Positions 34,556 through 43,682 of a stretch of DNA of 64,000 nucleotides are shown here, piece after piece; positions within the stretch are counted from its first letter, which is position 1, and every line of letters begins with the position of its first letter. The stretch comes from CAZMPJ01 sp964568455 (GTDB lineage: Bacteria; Margulisbacteria; WOR-1; O2-12-FULL-45-9). The position numbers and the translations under genes were made by a program. Under the pieces are notes generated by a model. It was given only the letters and a program-made list of their open reading frames with translations. It searched no databases and was not told the DNA's origin. The stretch is taken from positions 248,001 to 312,000 of the forward strand of contig CAZMPJ010000001.1 of NCBI GenBank assembly GCA_964568455.1, read 5' to 3'.

Positions 34556-36768
34556 GCAAAGCCTTAATCTTTTGGTTTACAGGTTTATCTGGTTCGGGTA
34601 AAACAACAATTGTTAACCGAATGGTTGAAGGACTGCGGCAACAGAATAAGAAAGTTAAAGTGTTTGACGGGGATGTTGTTCGACGAGAAAAAAATAATCA
34701 TTTAACCTTTTCTCCTTCGGATATAAAAGAAAATAACCGGCTTATAGTTGAAATGTGCTTAGAAAACAGAGAGCTTTATGATTATATCTTTGTGCCGATT
34801 ATTGCTCCTTTTCAGGAATCAAGAGATTACGCTAGACGAATGCTTGGGCCGTCTTTTTTTCTTGTTTATTGCTCAGCCGATCTTAAGACAGTTAGCAAGA
34901 GAGATCCCAAGGGGCTTTATGCCAAAGTTAAGGCTGGAAAAATAGATAATTTTATTGGTATCCATAAAGAGGTTCCATATCAAGTTCCGGATGATGCTGA
35001 TTTAGTATTGGAGACCGGAAAAGAAGACGTATTAACCTCGATTAATAAAATGACAGCCTTTTTTCAACGTGTTAATGGTCCTTTATTGCATGCACTTAAT
35101 GAGGCAGTTGGTGAACTCACCTTAAAAATAGCTAAGGATATTAAAAACTTGGCTTATTATCAGCAAATAGAACAGCAATTAGGCAGTGAAAAATTATTAA
35201 TGTTTTTAAAATTGAATATAGCCATAGAGATCAAACCTTTTATTAAACAGCTTTTGGCCCAGCAAGCCCAGTTGCCAGCGACATTCCTTTTCCCTTTGAA
35301 AAATGATTTTAGTCTGGGGCGTCAGATGATTCGAAGTATGGGGAAAAAAGCAATAGCTTGGGTGGATAAAATTTTGGCCTTAGGTAAATTTACCATGGAT
35401 TCAGAAAAAGAACCGACGATTGCGGTTCATTACTCAGAAGGAGTTGACTTTGAAAGACGTTCGGATATTGCTTGGTTTAAAAATAGTGGCATAAAGCCCC
35501 AACAGCTATTGATTTATTTTGACGGTCTTGACAGTGTTACCAGGCAACCGATCAGTGAAACGGTTTTAGCTCAAATCGAAGCAATGGGTATACGTTGGGT
35601 GGCGCTAAAACGCGGGGTTGTTTCACGGCATAATAAAAATGTCTGGGCGCCGCCTTTGTTTATTAAAACGAACTATAGAATTAAAAAGCCCCGAAACCAC
35701 TTAGAACAATGGATTTACCGACAAGTAAAAAAACTTGTTGCTGAAATAAATTATTGGCAAGCTTTTTATCGAGCCTTTAATGTTAAGTTGCTCTTACTTC
35801 CTGAACAAGGTTCGCCTCCCAATATTGCTCAGGGAATTGCTTTTGACCTGATGAGTAAAAATGCTGGATTCACCTTGGGTAAACAACGCTCTGATTTGGG
35901 AGTTCCTAGACAGGCTCTCGTCGGGCATCATACCAAGGATGTTTATTTTGCCTGGAATAACAGGTCAGCACAATTCTTAAAATCTCCTTATAACCTAGTA
36001 AGGTCAATGGTTGTTACCGGGAATCAAAATGATCATAATTTTAATGGAGTTAATGAGGAATTAAGAGATGAAAAATTAAAATTACAGAAAAACGGAGCAA
36101 AGTTCATTATTGCTCTGTTTGATACTGGGCAGGGTAACCCGCTGAATCGGACAGTTGCTTCTATGGAAATGGAGGTCTTTTATCGCTCATTTATCGAGTG
36201 GCTGCTTAAGGATAAATCGCTAGGCTTAGTAATAAAATCTAAGAAGCCTTACGTTATAAATTCGTTGCCAAATATCCCGAGTTTGCTGGCTCAAGCTGAA
36301 GCAACTGGGAGATGCCTACGCTTACCGCATGAGTTTGGCCGGATGCCGACCGATGCTTCAAAAATTTCTGACATAGCGGTAGGCATTGGCATTAATTCTG
36401 CTGTGACTGAAGCAGTTATTGCTGGCTGCAAAGGGATACATTATTTAAACAGCTTTCCTTGCCAAAATGAATATTACCAATGGGGATTTGAGCAGTTAGT
36501 TTTTAATGATTTGACTAGAATGATCTCAGAGCTTCAGGCTTTTAAAGCTGCACCAGAAGCTAATCCAGGCTTGGGAGATTGGTCTAAATATTTGGATAAA
36601 CTGGATCCGTTTAGGGATGGAGTCGCGGGTGAGCGAATGGGGAAATATATGCACTGGTTATTAGAGAGTTTTACCGACGGGTTGAGCAGGGAAGATATTT
36701 TAAAAAAAGCGAATGAACGTTATGCGGCTGTTTGGGGAAATGATAGAATTGCAGTATTGAGCAATTAA
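34552..36768 (+). CDS. cysC: Fusion: APS kinase + glycan-biosynthesis domain (paralogue at 38771)
   Basis: 738 residues from GTG 34552, with AGGAGG 10 bases upstream. Residues 1-175 are APS kinase: Walker A GLSGSGKT (11-18), FDGDVVR (38-44), IAPFQESRDYAR and SKRDPKGLYAKVKAGKI. The active-site loop has Ala instead of the Ser that is phosphorylated in some APS kinases. Residues 180-738 are homologous to the whole 581-residue protein at 38771 (shared blocks YSEGxDxxRRSDIAWF, GAKFI, LGLVIKSKK, AVTEAVIAGCxGIHY and LDPFRDG). This C-terminal part may be a GT-B-like glycosyltransferase; I do not know its family. Confidence 0.82.
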   Translation: MSKALIFWFTGLSGSGKTTIVNRMVEGLRQQNKKVKVFDGDVVRREKNNHLTFSPSDIKENNRLIVEMCLENRELYDYIFVPIIAPFQESRDYARRMLGPSFFLVYCSADLKTVSKRDPKGLYAKVKAGKIDNFIGIHKEVPYQVPDDADLVLETGKEDVLTSINKMTAFFQRVNGPLLHALNEAVGELTLKIAKDIKNLAYYQQIEQQLGSEKLLMFLKLNIAIEIKPFIKQLLAQQAQLPATFLFPLKNDFSLGRQMIRSMGKKAIAWVDKILALGKFTMDSEKEPTIAVHYSEGVDFERRSDIAWFKNSGIKPQQLLIYFDGLDSVTRQPISETVLAQIEAMGIRWVALKRGVVSRHNKNVWAPPLFIKTNYRIKKPRNHLEQWIYRQVKKLVAEINYWQAFYRAFNVKLLLLPEQGSPPNIAQGIAFDLMSKNAGFTLGKQRSDLGVPRQALVGHHTKDVYFAWNNRSAQFLKSPYNLVRSMVVTGNQNDHNFNGVNEELRDEKLKLQKNGAKFIIALFDTGQGNPLNRTVASMEMEVFYRSFIEWLLKDKSLGLVIKSKKPYVINSLPNIPSLLAQAEATGRCLRLPHEFGRMPTDASKISDIAVGIGINSAVTEAVIAGCKGIHYLNSFPCQNEYYQWGFEQLVFNDLTRMISELQAFKAAPEANPGLGDWSKYLDKLDPFRDGVAGERMGKYMHWLLESFTDGLSREDILKKANERYAAVWGNDRIAVLSN

Positions 36769-36781
36769 AAGAGGATATATA

Positions 36782-37495
36782 GTGGATGATAAAAAACGAA
36801 AAATATTAATAACGATTGCTGCTCGTGGCGGCTCCAAAGGAGTAAAAAATAAGAATATTCGGCCCTTATGTGGCTTGCCACTTATTGCTCATACAATCAA
36901 ACAAGCCAAAAAATGGGGACGAGCAGATAAAATTGTTTGTTCAACCGATTCTGAAAATATAGCCATAGTAGCTAAGGAATATGGCGCTGAAGTGCCATTT
37001 GTTCGTCCAAGTGATTTGGCGAATGACACTGCTGGTAAAGTAGCTGTAATTCGGCACGCTTTATTAGAAATGAAAGAGGATTATGATATTATTGTTGATC
37101 TGGATGTTACGGCGCCTATAAGAAAAATTAGTGATATTGATGGGGCCGTAAATCTGTTTTTAGAAAAGAAGGCTAAGACTGTTTTTAGTGTTACTTCTGC
37201 TCGCCGCAGTCCCTATTTTAATATGGTTGAACAGGCGCAAAGTGGATTTGTTCATCTGGTTAAGAAGCTTAAAACGCCACTGGTTAGGCGACAAGACTCG
37301 CCTCGGGTTTATGATATGAACGCTTCGATTTATGTTTACGATAGAGACTATCTTTTGGATCCTACAACCAAAGCTGCTATCTCTGACAAGTCGTTAATCT
37401 GGGAAATGGATGAGCTCTCGGCTTTTGATATTGATTGCGAAGCAGATTTTAAATTTGTTGAATTCTTGGTTTCGCAGGGGATGGTAAAGCTATGA
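36782..37495 (+). CDS. legF: CMP-legionaminate/N-acylneuraminate cytidylyltransferase
   Basis: 237 residues from GTG 36782; GAGGA lies 6-7 bases upstream. TIAARGGSKGVKNKNIRPLCG is the full nucleotide signature here (residues 11-31), then STDSENIAIVAKEYGAEVPF and DLDVTAPIR. The family activates legionaminic or sialic acid with CTP. It stands next to a PtmA-like SDR, the same order as PtmB-PtmA in Campylobacter flagellin modification, so it probably completes the legionaminic route of genes 26768-31438. Confidence 0.85.
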   Translation: MDDKKRKILITIAARGGSKGVKNKNIRPLCGLPLIAHTIKQAKKWGRADKIVCSTDSENIAIVAKEYGAEVPFVRPSDLANDTAGKVAVIRHALLEMKEDYDIIVDLDVTAPIRKISDIDGAVNLFLEKKAKTVFSVTSARRSPYFNMVEQAQSGFVHLVKKLKTPLVRRQDSPRVYDMNASIYVYDRDYLLDPTTKAAISDKSLIWEMDELSAFDIDCEADFKFVEFLVSQGMVKL

Positions 37496-38229
37496 AGAAC
37501 TTAAAAAAACAAGTGATCCTTATTAGTGGGGGCTCGGGTTTACTTGGACAAGAGTTTGTTAAGGCTCTAATTGCCAAAAAGGCTATTGTTGTAAATCTTG
37601 ATCTTAAGACATCTGGAAACAAAGAAGCAGAATTTATTAAATGTGATATTACTGACAAGAAATCTATTCAAATTGCTTTAAACAAAGTCTTGGCCTCTCA
37701 CGGAAAAATTGACGCTCTGGTAAGTTGTGCCTATCCCAAAAACAAAAACTTTGGCAGAAGATATGAAGAGGTAGAGTATAACGACTTTTGCGAAAATGTT
37801 AACCTTCATCTTGGGGGATATTTTCTACTTAGCCAGCAAGTGATTCATCAAATGAAAAAGCAAAAACATGGCCAGATAATCTTTTTAGCCTCAGTCTATG
37901 GAGTTATTGCTCCTAAATTTGAGATATATGAAGGGACTAAAATGACTATGCCAGTGGAATATGCTGTAATTAAGGCAGCTATTATTCATTTGGCTAAATA
38001 TTTAGCCGAATACCATAAAAACTATAATATTAAAGTGAATTGTATTTCACCTGGTGGAATCCTTGATAATCAACCCGAGGTGTTTGTTAAGAATTACCGT
38101 GAACATTGTTTATCTAAAGGAATGCTTGATAAGACTGATGTGAATGAAACACTGTTGTCAATATTGTCTGATCCAGACAGTCATAAGAATGGAGCCAATA
38201 TCATTGTTGATGATGGATTTAGCTCATGA
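37492..38229 (+). CDS. ptmA: Classical SDR, PtmA-like
   Basis: 245 residues. ILISGGSGLLGQEFVKAL is the NAD(P) loop (TGxxxGxG variant), ASVYGVIAPKFEIYEG carries the catalytic Ser, and EYAVIKA holds the YxxxK motif. SVYGVIAP...YEGTKMT is the recognisable block of the PtmA group, which occurs beside CMP-legionaminate synthetases. In Campylobacter it belongs to the branch that supplies the amino sugar precursor. The gene overlaps its neighbours by 4 bases on both sides. Confidence 0.75.
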   Translation: MKNLKKQVILISGGSGLLGQEFVKALIAKKAIVVNLDLKTSGNKEAEFIKCDITDKKSIQIALNKVLASHGKIDALVSCAYPKNKNFGRRYEEVEYNDFCENVNLHLGGYFLLSQQVIHQMKKQKHGQIIFLASVYGVIAPKFEIYEGTKMTMPVEYAVIKAAIIHLAKYLAEYHKNYNIKVNCISPGGILDNQPEVFVKNYREHCLSKGMLDKTDVNETLLSILSDPDSHKNGANIIVDDGFSS

Positions 38230-38774
38230 TTATTATTGAATTTATTAAACGAATAAAATTTTGGTTAAAAGCTGACCGGCTAGGGCCTGATATTCCGTTA
38301 ACATATCACATGCTCTTTTTCCCAAGCTTAATGAGGAGGATTTGCCGGAAAAAGTTCAGACATTTTGGCCAAGGGGCAGATTTTCGACCTGGAGCGCTGG
38401 CCTATGGTTGTTCTAATATTTCAATCGGTGATCGAGTTATAATCAGACCAGGAACAATGTTGTTTGCAGATGTGAGAGAAAACGGAGCAGGGATAACCAT
38501 TGAAAATAATGTTTTGATTGGCAGTGGGGTTCACTTCTATTGTGTAAACCATAAATTTAGTGATCCGAATGTTCCGATTATTAATCAAGGTCATTCTGAT
38601 TCTAAGCCAGTAGTTCTAAAACAAGGTTGCTGGATTGGTGCCAATGCAATTATTTTGCAGGGGGTCACAGTCGGAAGCAATTCAGTGATTGGGGCCGGCT
38701 GCGTAGTTACCAAGGATGTACCTCCAAAAACTGTGGTAGTTGGTAATCCAGCCAGAGTCATTAAAAAATTATGA
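38226..38774 (+). CDS. Left-handed beta-helix acyltransferase (WbbJ-like)
   Basis: 182 residues. After about 50 N-terminal residues come hexapeptide repeats (IGDRVIIRPGTMLFA, IENNVLIGSGVHFYCVNHKF with the likely catalytic His, IGANAIILQGVTVG, SVIGAGCVVTKDVPPKTVVVG). It is a glycan O-acetyl- or N-acetyltransferase; the acceptor is unknown. Overlaps both neighbours. Confidence 0.8.
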   Translation: MIIIEFIKRIKFWLKADRLGPDIPLTYHMLFFPSLMRRICRKKFRHFGQGADFRPGALAYGCSNISIGDRVIIRPGTMLFADVRENGAGITIENNVLIGSGVHFYCVNHKFSDPNVPIINQGHSDSKPVVLKQGCWIGANAIILQGVTVGSNSVIGAGCVVTKDVPPKTVVVGNPARVIKKL

Positions 38775-40516
38775 AAACGTTGTCATATGATATGAAAACA
38801 ATGTGGGATGTAAACAATGACACCTTATTATTGGGTATTGGTGCGGTAACGGGTGATTTTGTGCTACGTTTGAGTGAAGAAATTCAAAAAACCGCAGCTT
38901 GGCAAAAACTGCAAGCTATTTTGCCGAGTGATAAACTGATTGCTTATTTTCAAAGCCGTTTGGGCAAAGAAATTTATCCTTTTGTTTCTCAAATGATGGT
39001 TTTGCGGCAAAAGAAAAGCAAAACACCAATGTGGTTGCCCAAGTCTGGAATTTTTACTCTGTTGCGAGATCTTTGGCCAAAAGATGAGGTTCCGCTTAAA
39101 AATGATTTTAAAAGAGAATTGCAATTCTTGTGGCAAAGGAACCGTGCTGCTTGGGGAACAGGTTTAAAAAGAAAAATTAAATATTGGCGGAGTTATTTTT
39201 TTTCTAAGTCTAAAACAGCTGCTAAAACACCGGTCATCGCTGTCCGTTATTCCGAAGGTTTAGACTTAACCAGAAGGTCAGATATTGCTTGGTTCCCACA
39301 AAGCGGTCTAAAGCCTGAACAAGTCTTAATTTGCTATAGTGGTTCAATCAAAGAAAAACCGCAGGGCATGCCAATGGTTTCATTATCATCTTGGCGGCCA
39401 GCCAAAACTGCTTTTACTTTATTGAAAGAATATCGATTCTGGACTCTAAATAGTTTAGAGCGCTGGGTAAAAGAAATTGCAGAGGACCTTTTAGCCGAAA
39501 TTGGCTATTGGTCAGATTTTTACGCTGAATATAATGTCAAACTTTTTCTCTTGCCAGAGATGGGGCAACCAACTAGCATTGCTCAAGGGATAGCCTTTGA
39601 TTTGGTAGGAGGTTTGAGTGTTGGTAAACAGCGCTCAGAAACCGGTTTCCCCCTTAAAACTTATGTCTCTTTCCATACCAAAGACCTGCAGTTTATCTGG
39701 AACAAGAGAATGATTGATTATTTGCACCCGCCAATCAATCAAGTAGCTACTGCAGTTATTGCAGGTTATCTTAATGATGTTATCTTTTCCCCTGTCAGTC
39801 AAGAATTAACTGATCTAAAAAATGAGCTCAATTCTAATGGCGCCAAATTTATTGTGACGTTATATGATACGGGCCATGGTGGCGAGACATATTTTTCTTC
39901 TCAAGACTTAGAAGCGTTGTATCGGGTTTTTCTTGATTGGGTTTTAACTGATCCAACCGTTGGCTTGGTCATCAAATCAAAAAAAGATTATATTATTGCA
40001 ACTCTACCTGGGATTCACAAACTATTGGCTCAAGCAGAAAAAACAGGCCGCTGTCTCCGTTTAGGAAATACTTTTGGCCGTTTGGCTTCTGATGCTTCGA
40101 AAATTGCTGATTTTGCAGTTGGCTACACCGTTAGCTCCGCAGTAACAGAAGCGGTGATTGCTGGTTGTCGAGGTATTCATTATCAGAAAGCATATCCCAA
40201 GCAACATGACTATTACAGATGGGGCTTAGATCAGATTGTTTTTAATGATTTAGTTGGAATGATGCGAGAATTAAAAAAATATAAAGCTGATCCTACCTCA
40301 AATCCAAAACTTGGCAATTGGGCTGAATATCTGGATCAACTGGATCCTTTCCGCGACGGGCGTGGGGGTGAGAGGATGGGAACTTATTTGCGTTGGTGCT
40401 TAGAAGGTTTTTCTGCCGGGCGAGACCGGGAAGCGGTGCTTGAGCAAGCTAATGAAAAATATACCACAGCTTGGGGTAAGGATAAAATTATGACATTTAA
40501 AGGGGGAAATACATGA
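38771..40516 (+). CDS. Stand-alone paralogue of the APS-kinase-linked glycan domain
   Basis: 581 residues. It lines up from end to end with residues 180-738 of the fusion at 34552: YSEGLDLTRRSDIAWF (near 160-175), NVKLFLLPEMGQPTSIAQGIAFDL, SFHTKD, LGxLxxVIKSKKDYI-type block, SSAVTEAVIAGCRGIHY and LDPFRDG. It lacks the APS kinase part. The late AVTEAVIAG block recalls the donor site of GT-B glycosyltransferases, so a transferase role is possible. I do not recognise the family; the two copies flank legF, ptmA and an acyltransferase gene. Confidence 0.55.
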   Translation: MKTLSYDMKTMWDVNNDTLLLGIGAVTGDFVLRLSEEIQKTAAWQKLQAILPSDKLIAYFQSRLGKEIYPFVSQMMVLRQKKSKTPMWLPKSGIFTLLRDLWPKDEVPLKNDFKRELQFLWQRNRAAWGTGLKRKIKYWRSYFFSKSKTAAKTPVIAVRYSEGLDLTRRSDIAWFPQSGLKPEQVLICYSGSIKEKPQGMPMVSLSSWRPAKTAFTLLKEYRFWTLNSLERWVKEIAEDLLAEIGYWSDFYAEYNVKLFLLPEMGQPTSIAQGIAFDLVGGLSVGKQRSETGFPLKTYVSFHTKDLQFIWNKRMIDYLHPPINQVATAVIAGYLNDVIFSPVSQELTDLKNELNSNGAKFIVTLYDTGHGGETYFSSQDLEALYRVFLDWVLTDPTVGLVIKSKKDYIIATLPGIHKLLAQAEKTGRCLRLGNTFGRLASDASKIADFAVGYTVSSAVTEAVIAGCRGIHYQKAYPKQHDYYRWGLDQIVFNDLVGMMRELKKYKADPTSNPKLGNWAEYLDQLDPFRDGRGGERMGTYLRWCLEGFSAGRDREAVLEQANEKYTTAWGKDKIMTFKGGNT

Positions 40517-42912
40517 AGGAATTAAAGGAAAAACTAATTTCTTTTTTAAGGATTGAAAATGTTCGTGTTTTTCTATATTTTTGTTTAGCCGGTTTACTAG
40601 CTCATTTAGATAGATTTATCTTAAGATCTTACGCGCTTTTTAAGGTCCATGATACTTTTGATCTGTTTTGGCCATATCAAGTAGTCATGGCTAAGCGGAT
40701 TTTATCAGGTCAAATGTTGGGTTGGTTGCCAGATTATGTGGGTGGACTGCCTATCTTTTATATGGATTTTAATTGGCTTTCCCCCTCTGTGATTCTGAGT
40801 GGGGTATTTAATGGTTTCTGGGGATTTGTTGCTGTAACTATGATGCAGTTTCTTTTAGCTGGCTTTGGTGGATATTTGTTTCTAAAACATTTTTTTGGTA
40901 CAGATAAATATGCGAGCTTTTTTGGTGGTTTGTTATGGGCACTTGGCGCTTTTACCTTAACCTATTCGTCAAGAAGTATGGATCTTGTGGCTATTCCTTT
41001 GATTTTTTATTGTACTGATAGGCTTGCTTTTGCCGAGGGTAGAAAAACGAGATTATTATTATTGTTGGGTTTATTTCTGTCTGCAACTAATGTGTATTTT
41101 GCTAAGGGAGCCCCGTTTATTGCTTTTTTTCAATTGTTATTTATCTTTTTCTCTAACCCAGAATGGAGTAAACGAAAAAAAGTATTGCTTACCTATGTCA
41201 TGGTCTGGATCTCTGTTGTAATCATTAATCTGCCAGTCATAGTTTCTCTGCTTTCTAGCATGAAAGTAGGGCACCGCAGCCTGGCACATTGGATACCCGA
41301 GGGAGGGAAAAGTTTAGGGCAGAGATTGTATTATATATTGATCAATCCTGTGGCAATATCTGAGTCAGTGCTAGGGTTTGTCGGTTCATTGGTTTTGTTT
41401 TATGGGTTCTTTAGCTTCAAAAAATGGCCTAAGCTGCTTAGATTCATGCTTTATTTCTATGCTGTGGGTTTGTTTTACAATGCTTTTATTGATCAGGCTA
41501 TCTGGTATCAAACACTTCGGAGTTATCTGCCATTTGCGGAATACCGATTGTCTCGTTTTGTGCTTCCTGTTCCATTTATCTTAGTGATGATAGCTGGGGT
41601 AAATTTTAAGAACTTTCTTGAGTTTTTACAGGTAAATTTTAAGCGGATTTTTATTTTTGCTACGGCAGTTTTCTTTGTTTTGATTTATTTTATTATGGAC
41701 AATTATTATTTCCCCTTAAATGCTAATCATCTTGTTGCTTGTATTTTTTCTTTTGTAGTTTTTGTTGCGGGAATTTACTTACTAAAAAAACGCAATGCCA
41801 AACAGCTCTGGATAATCTATTTTATCCTAAGCTTGCTTTTTGCTGAGAAGTTTATTGTTATTAACCTGGTGCGGTTAGGTGCAATTCATCCACCTTCTTT
41901 TAAGCATTTTTTTCAATCAGAACTTTACGATAAATTTCGACCAAATAATAAATACGATTACAGAATATCGTATGTTAATTGGCATCCGTCAGCCGGGCTA
42001 TATAATAATTATCAGGTGGCGGGAGGATACGCTTCGCAATATTTAAGACGCTACGCAATTTTCTGGGAAACTTTGATAACCGGGGAAGAAGAAAAAGAAG
42101 AATTTGCAGGCTATCCTTATAAAGCTTATTTATTCAATCATTATTCAAAACGCGAAGAAATTCCACCCAAGACCATCAAGAATTTAACTTTTAACACCGA
42201 CCTTTTAGCCCTGCATAATGTTCGTTACTTGTTTTTTCTAAACAAGGTTGAGCGACCAGAACGTTGGGACTTAAGCTTAGTCCAGGAAGGTGGTTGGGTT
42301 TATTCTGGCTCTATGCCCAAAACCGAATTAGAACGCAAATGGTTGTTGTTTCTTGATCGTCCCAGACGAGTTACGACATCAATTCAATATTATGTTTATG
42401 AGCTAGAAAAATATCAGCCTAGAATGTTTGTTCCCAATAGCTTTTTGCTGGTCAATAATGAAAATATGCTCAAAGAACACTTAAGTTCCTCAAGTGTTTA
42501 TAAGTTGAAAAACCGAGTTGTCTATAATAGAGAAGATTTAACTGCAGCTCAAATAAAAGAATTATCCTCATTGCCTTATCCTAAAACCAAGGCAAAACCA
42601 GAGATCACTTACTATTCTGATAATAAAATTGTGATATCAGCTAAGGCTCAACAGCGCCAGCAATTGATACTGATGGAAAATTATATGCACGAATGGACAG
42701 CTACAATAAATGGTAAACCGATTTCTATCTTACCGGCTTATGGAACGTTTCGTGCCGTTATCTTGGAAAAGGGTGAAAACGAAATTGTTTTTGAATATCG
42801 ACCGGCTTATCTTGTTGTCTCAATATGGATTTCCGGGATAGGATTTGTTAGTTTTGTGCTTTTGGGAATCTTTTGGTCATTGAAAGGAACAGGAAAGGAA
42901 GACAATAAATAA
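40513..42912 (+). CDS. Polytopic membrane protein, YfhO-like GT-C family
   Basis: 799 residues. Residues 15-470 contain about twelve hydrophobic helices and a first loop with HDTFDLFWPYQV, a position where GT-C enzymes have a catalytic acidic residue. A C-terminal extracytoplasmic region ends with ENYMHEWTATINGKPI and GENEIVFEYRPAYL before a last helix, as in the YfhO family. Such proteins add sugars from lipid carriers outside the cytoplasmic membrane. A branch sugar for the exported glycan is a fair inference. Confidence 0.75.
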   Translation: MKELKEKLISFLRIENVRVFLYFCLAGLLAHLDRFILRSYALFKVHDTFDLFWPYQVVMAKRILSGQMLGWLPDYVGGLPIFYMDFNWLSPSVILSGVFNGFWGFVAVTMMQFLLAGFGGYLFLKHFFGTDKYASFFGGLLWALGAFTLTYSSRSMDLVAIPLIFYCTDRLAFAEGRKTRLLLLLGLFLSATNVYFAKGAPFIAFFQLLFIFFSNPEWSKRKKVLLTYVMVWISVVIINLPVIVSLLSSMKVGHRSLAHWIPEGGKSLGQRLYYILINPVAISESVLGFVGSLVLFYGFFSFKKWPKLLRFMLYFYAVGLFYNAFIDQAIWYQTLRSYLPFAEYRLSRFVLPVPFILVMIAGVNFKNFLEFLQVNFKRIFIFATAVFFVLIYFIMDNYYFPLNANHLVACIFSFVVFVAGIYLLKKRNAKQLWIIYFILSLLFAEKFIVINLVRLGAIHPPSFKHFFQSELYDKFRPNNKYDYRISYVNWHPSAGLYNNYQVAGGYASQYLRRYAIFWETLITGEEEKEEFAGYPYKAYLFNHYSKREEIPPKTIKNLTFNTDLLALHNVRYLFFLNKVERPERWDLSLVQEGGWVYSGSMPKTELERKWLLFLDRPRRVTTSIQYYVYELEKYQPRMFVPNSFLLVNNENMLKEHLSSSSVYKLKNRVVYNREDLTAAQIKELSSLPYPKTKAKPEITYYSDNKIVISAKAQQRQQLILMENYMHEWTATINGKPISILPAYGTFRAVILEKGENEIVFEYRPAYLVVSIWISGIGFVSFVLLGIFWSLKGTGKEDNK

Positions 42913-43682
42913 TGAGAACTCTAATCGTGATCCCGGCCAGGCTTGGCTCCTGGCGCTTTCCAGATAAACCATTAACTTTGATCGAAGGTAAGCCGATGAT
43001 AGAACATGTTTACCGGCGATGTTTGTTGGTTAAAGGTGTTGATGAGGTTGTGTTGGCAATTTGCGAAGACAAGGTAAAAGCAGCCTGTGAATCATTTGGC
43101 GCAAAATATGTAATGACCTCTGATAAACCTCAAACTGCCTTAGATCGAGTAGCCGAAGCTGCCCAAATGTTAAATTATGTTCAAGCTGACGATATCGTTT
43201 TAAATGTCCAGGGTGATGAACCGGCCGTGCCTCCGATAATGATTGAAATGACGATTGAAAAACTTTTGTCGGACAAGGTTTGTCAATGTTCTAACCTGGT
43301 TGAGGAGATCAAGGAGCCCGAAGATCTAAAAAACCATCATCGGACCAAAGCAGTAATATCGCAAGGAGGGAGACTGATTTACATAACCCGCCAAGCTATT
43401 CCAGCCACAGTTTTTGACATCAAAAAGAGGGCAGTGTTTTATCAACAAACTGGGATTATGGCTTTTCGTGGTGCATTTCTGCAAAAATTTACACAACTAC
43501 CCAGAACCCCTCTTGAATTAATTGAAGGCATTGATATGTTGCGTCTGATTGAACACGATTACCCAATTGCAACCGCTGTTTGTCCGTATTCAACTCAGCC
43601 GGTTGATACGCCGGAAGATATAGCCAAAGTGATCCAAAGATTAAAAAACGATAAATGGTTTAAGAATGGATATAAAAAGTAA
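42912..43682 (+). CDS. kdsB: KdsB-family CMP-ulosonate cytidylyltransferase, divergent signature
   Basis: 256 residues. IPARLGSWRFPDKPL (8-22) corresponds to the KdsB signature IPARxxSTRLPGKPL, but the Thr is Trp here. MTSD, NVQGDEP and PLELIEGIDMLRLIEH are typical KdsB blocks. The enzyme would activate Kdo or a related 3-deoxy-ulosonic acid with CTP. A second, more canonical member lies at 50473, so this copy may have another substrate. Overlaps the next gene by 17 bases. Confidence 0.8.
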   Translation: MRTLIVIPARLGSWRFPDKPLTLIEGKPMIEHVYRRCLLVKGVDEVVLAICEDKVKAACESFGAKYVMTSDKPQTALDRVAEAAQMLNYVQADDIVLNVQGDEPAVPPIMIEMTIEKLLSDKVCQCSNLVEEIKEPEDLKNHHRTKAVISQGGRLIYITRQAIPATVFDIKKRAVFYQQTGIMAFRGAFLQKFTQLPRTPLELIEGIDMLRLIEHDYPIATAVCPYSTQPVDTPEDIAKVIQRLKNDKWFKNGYKK

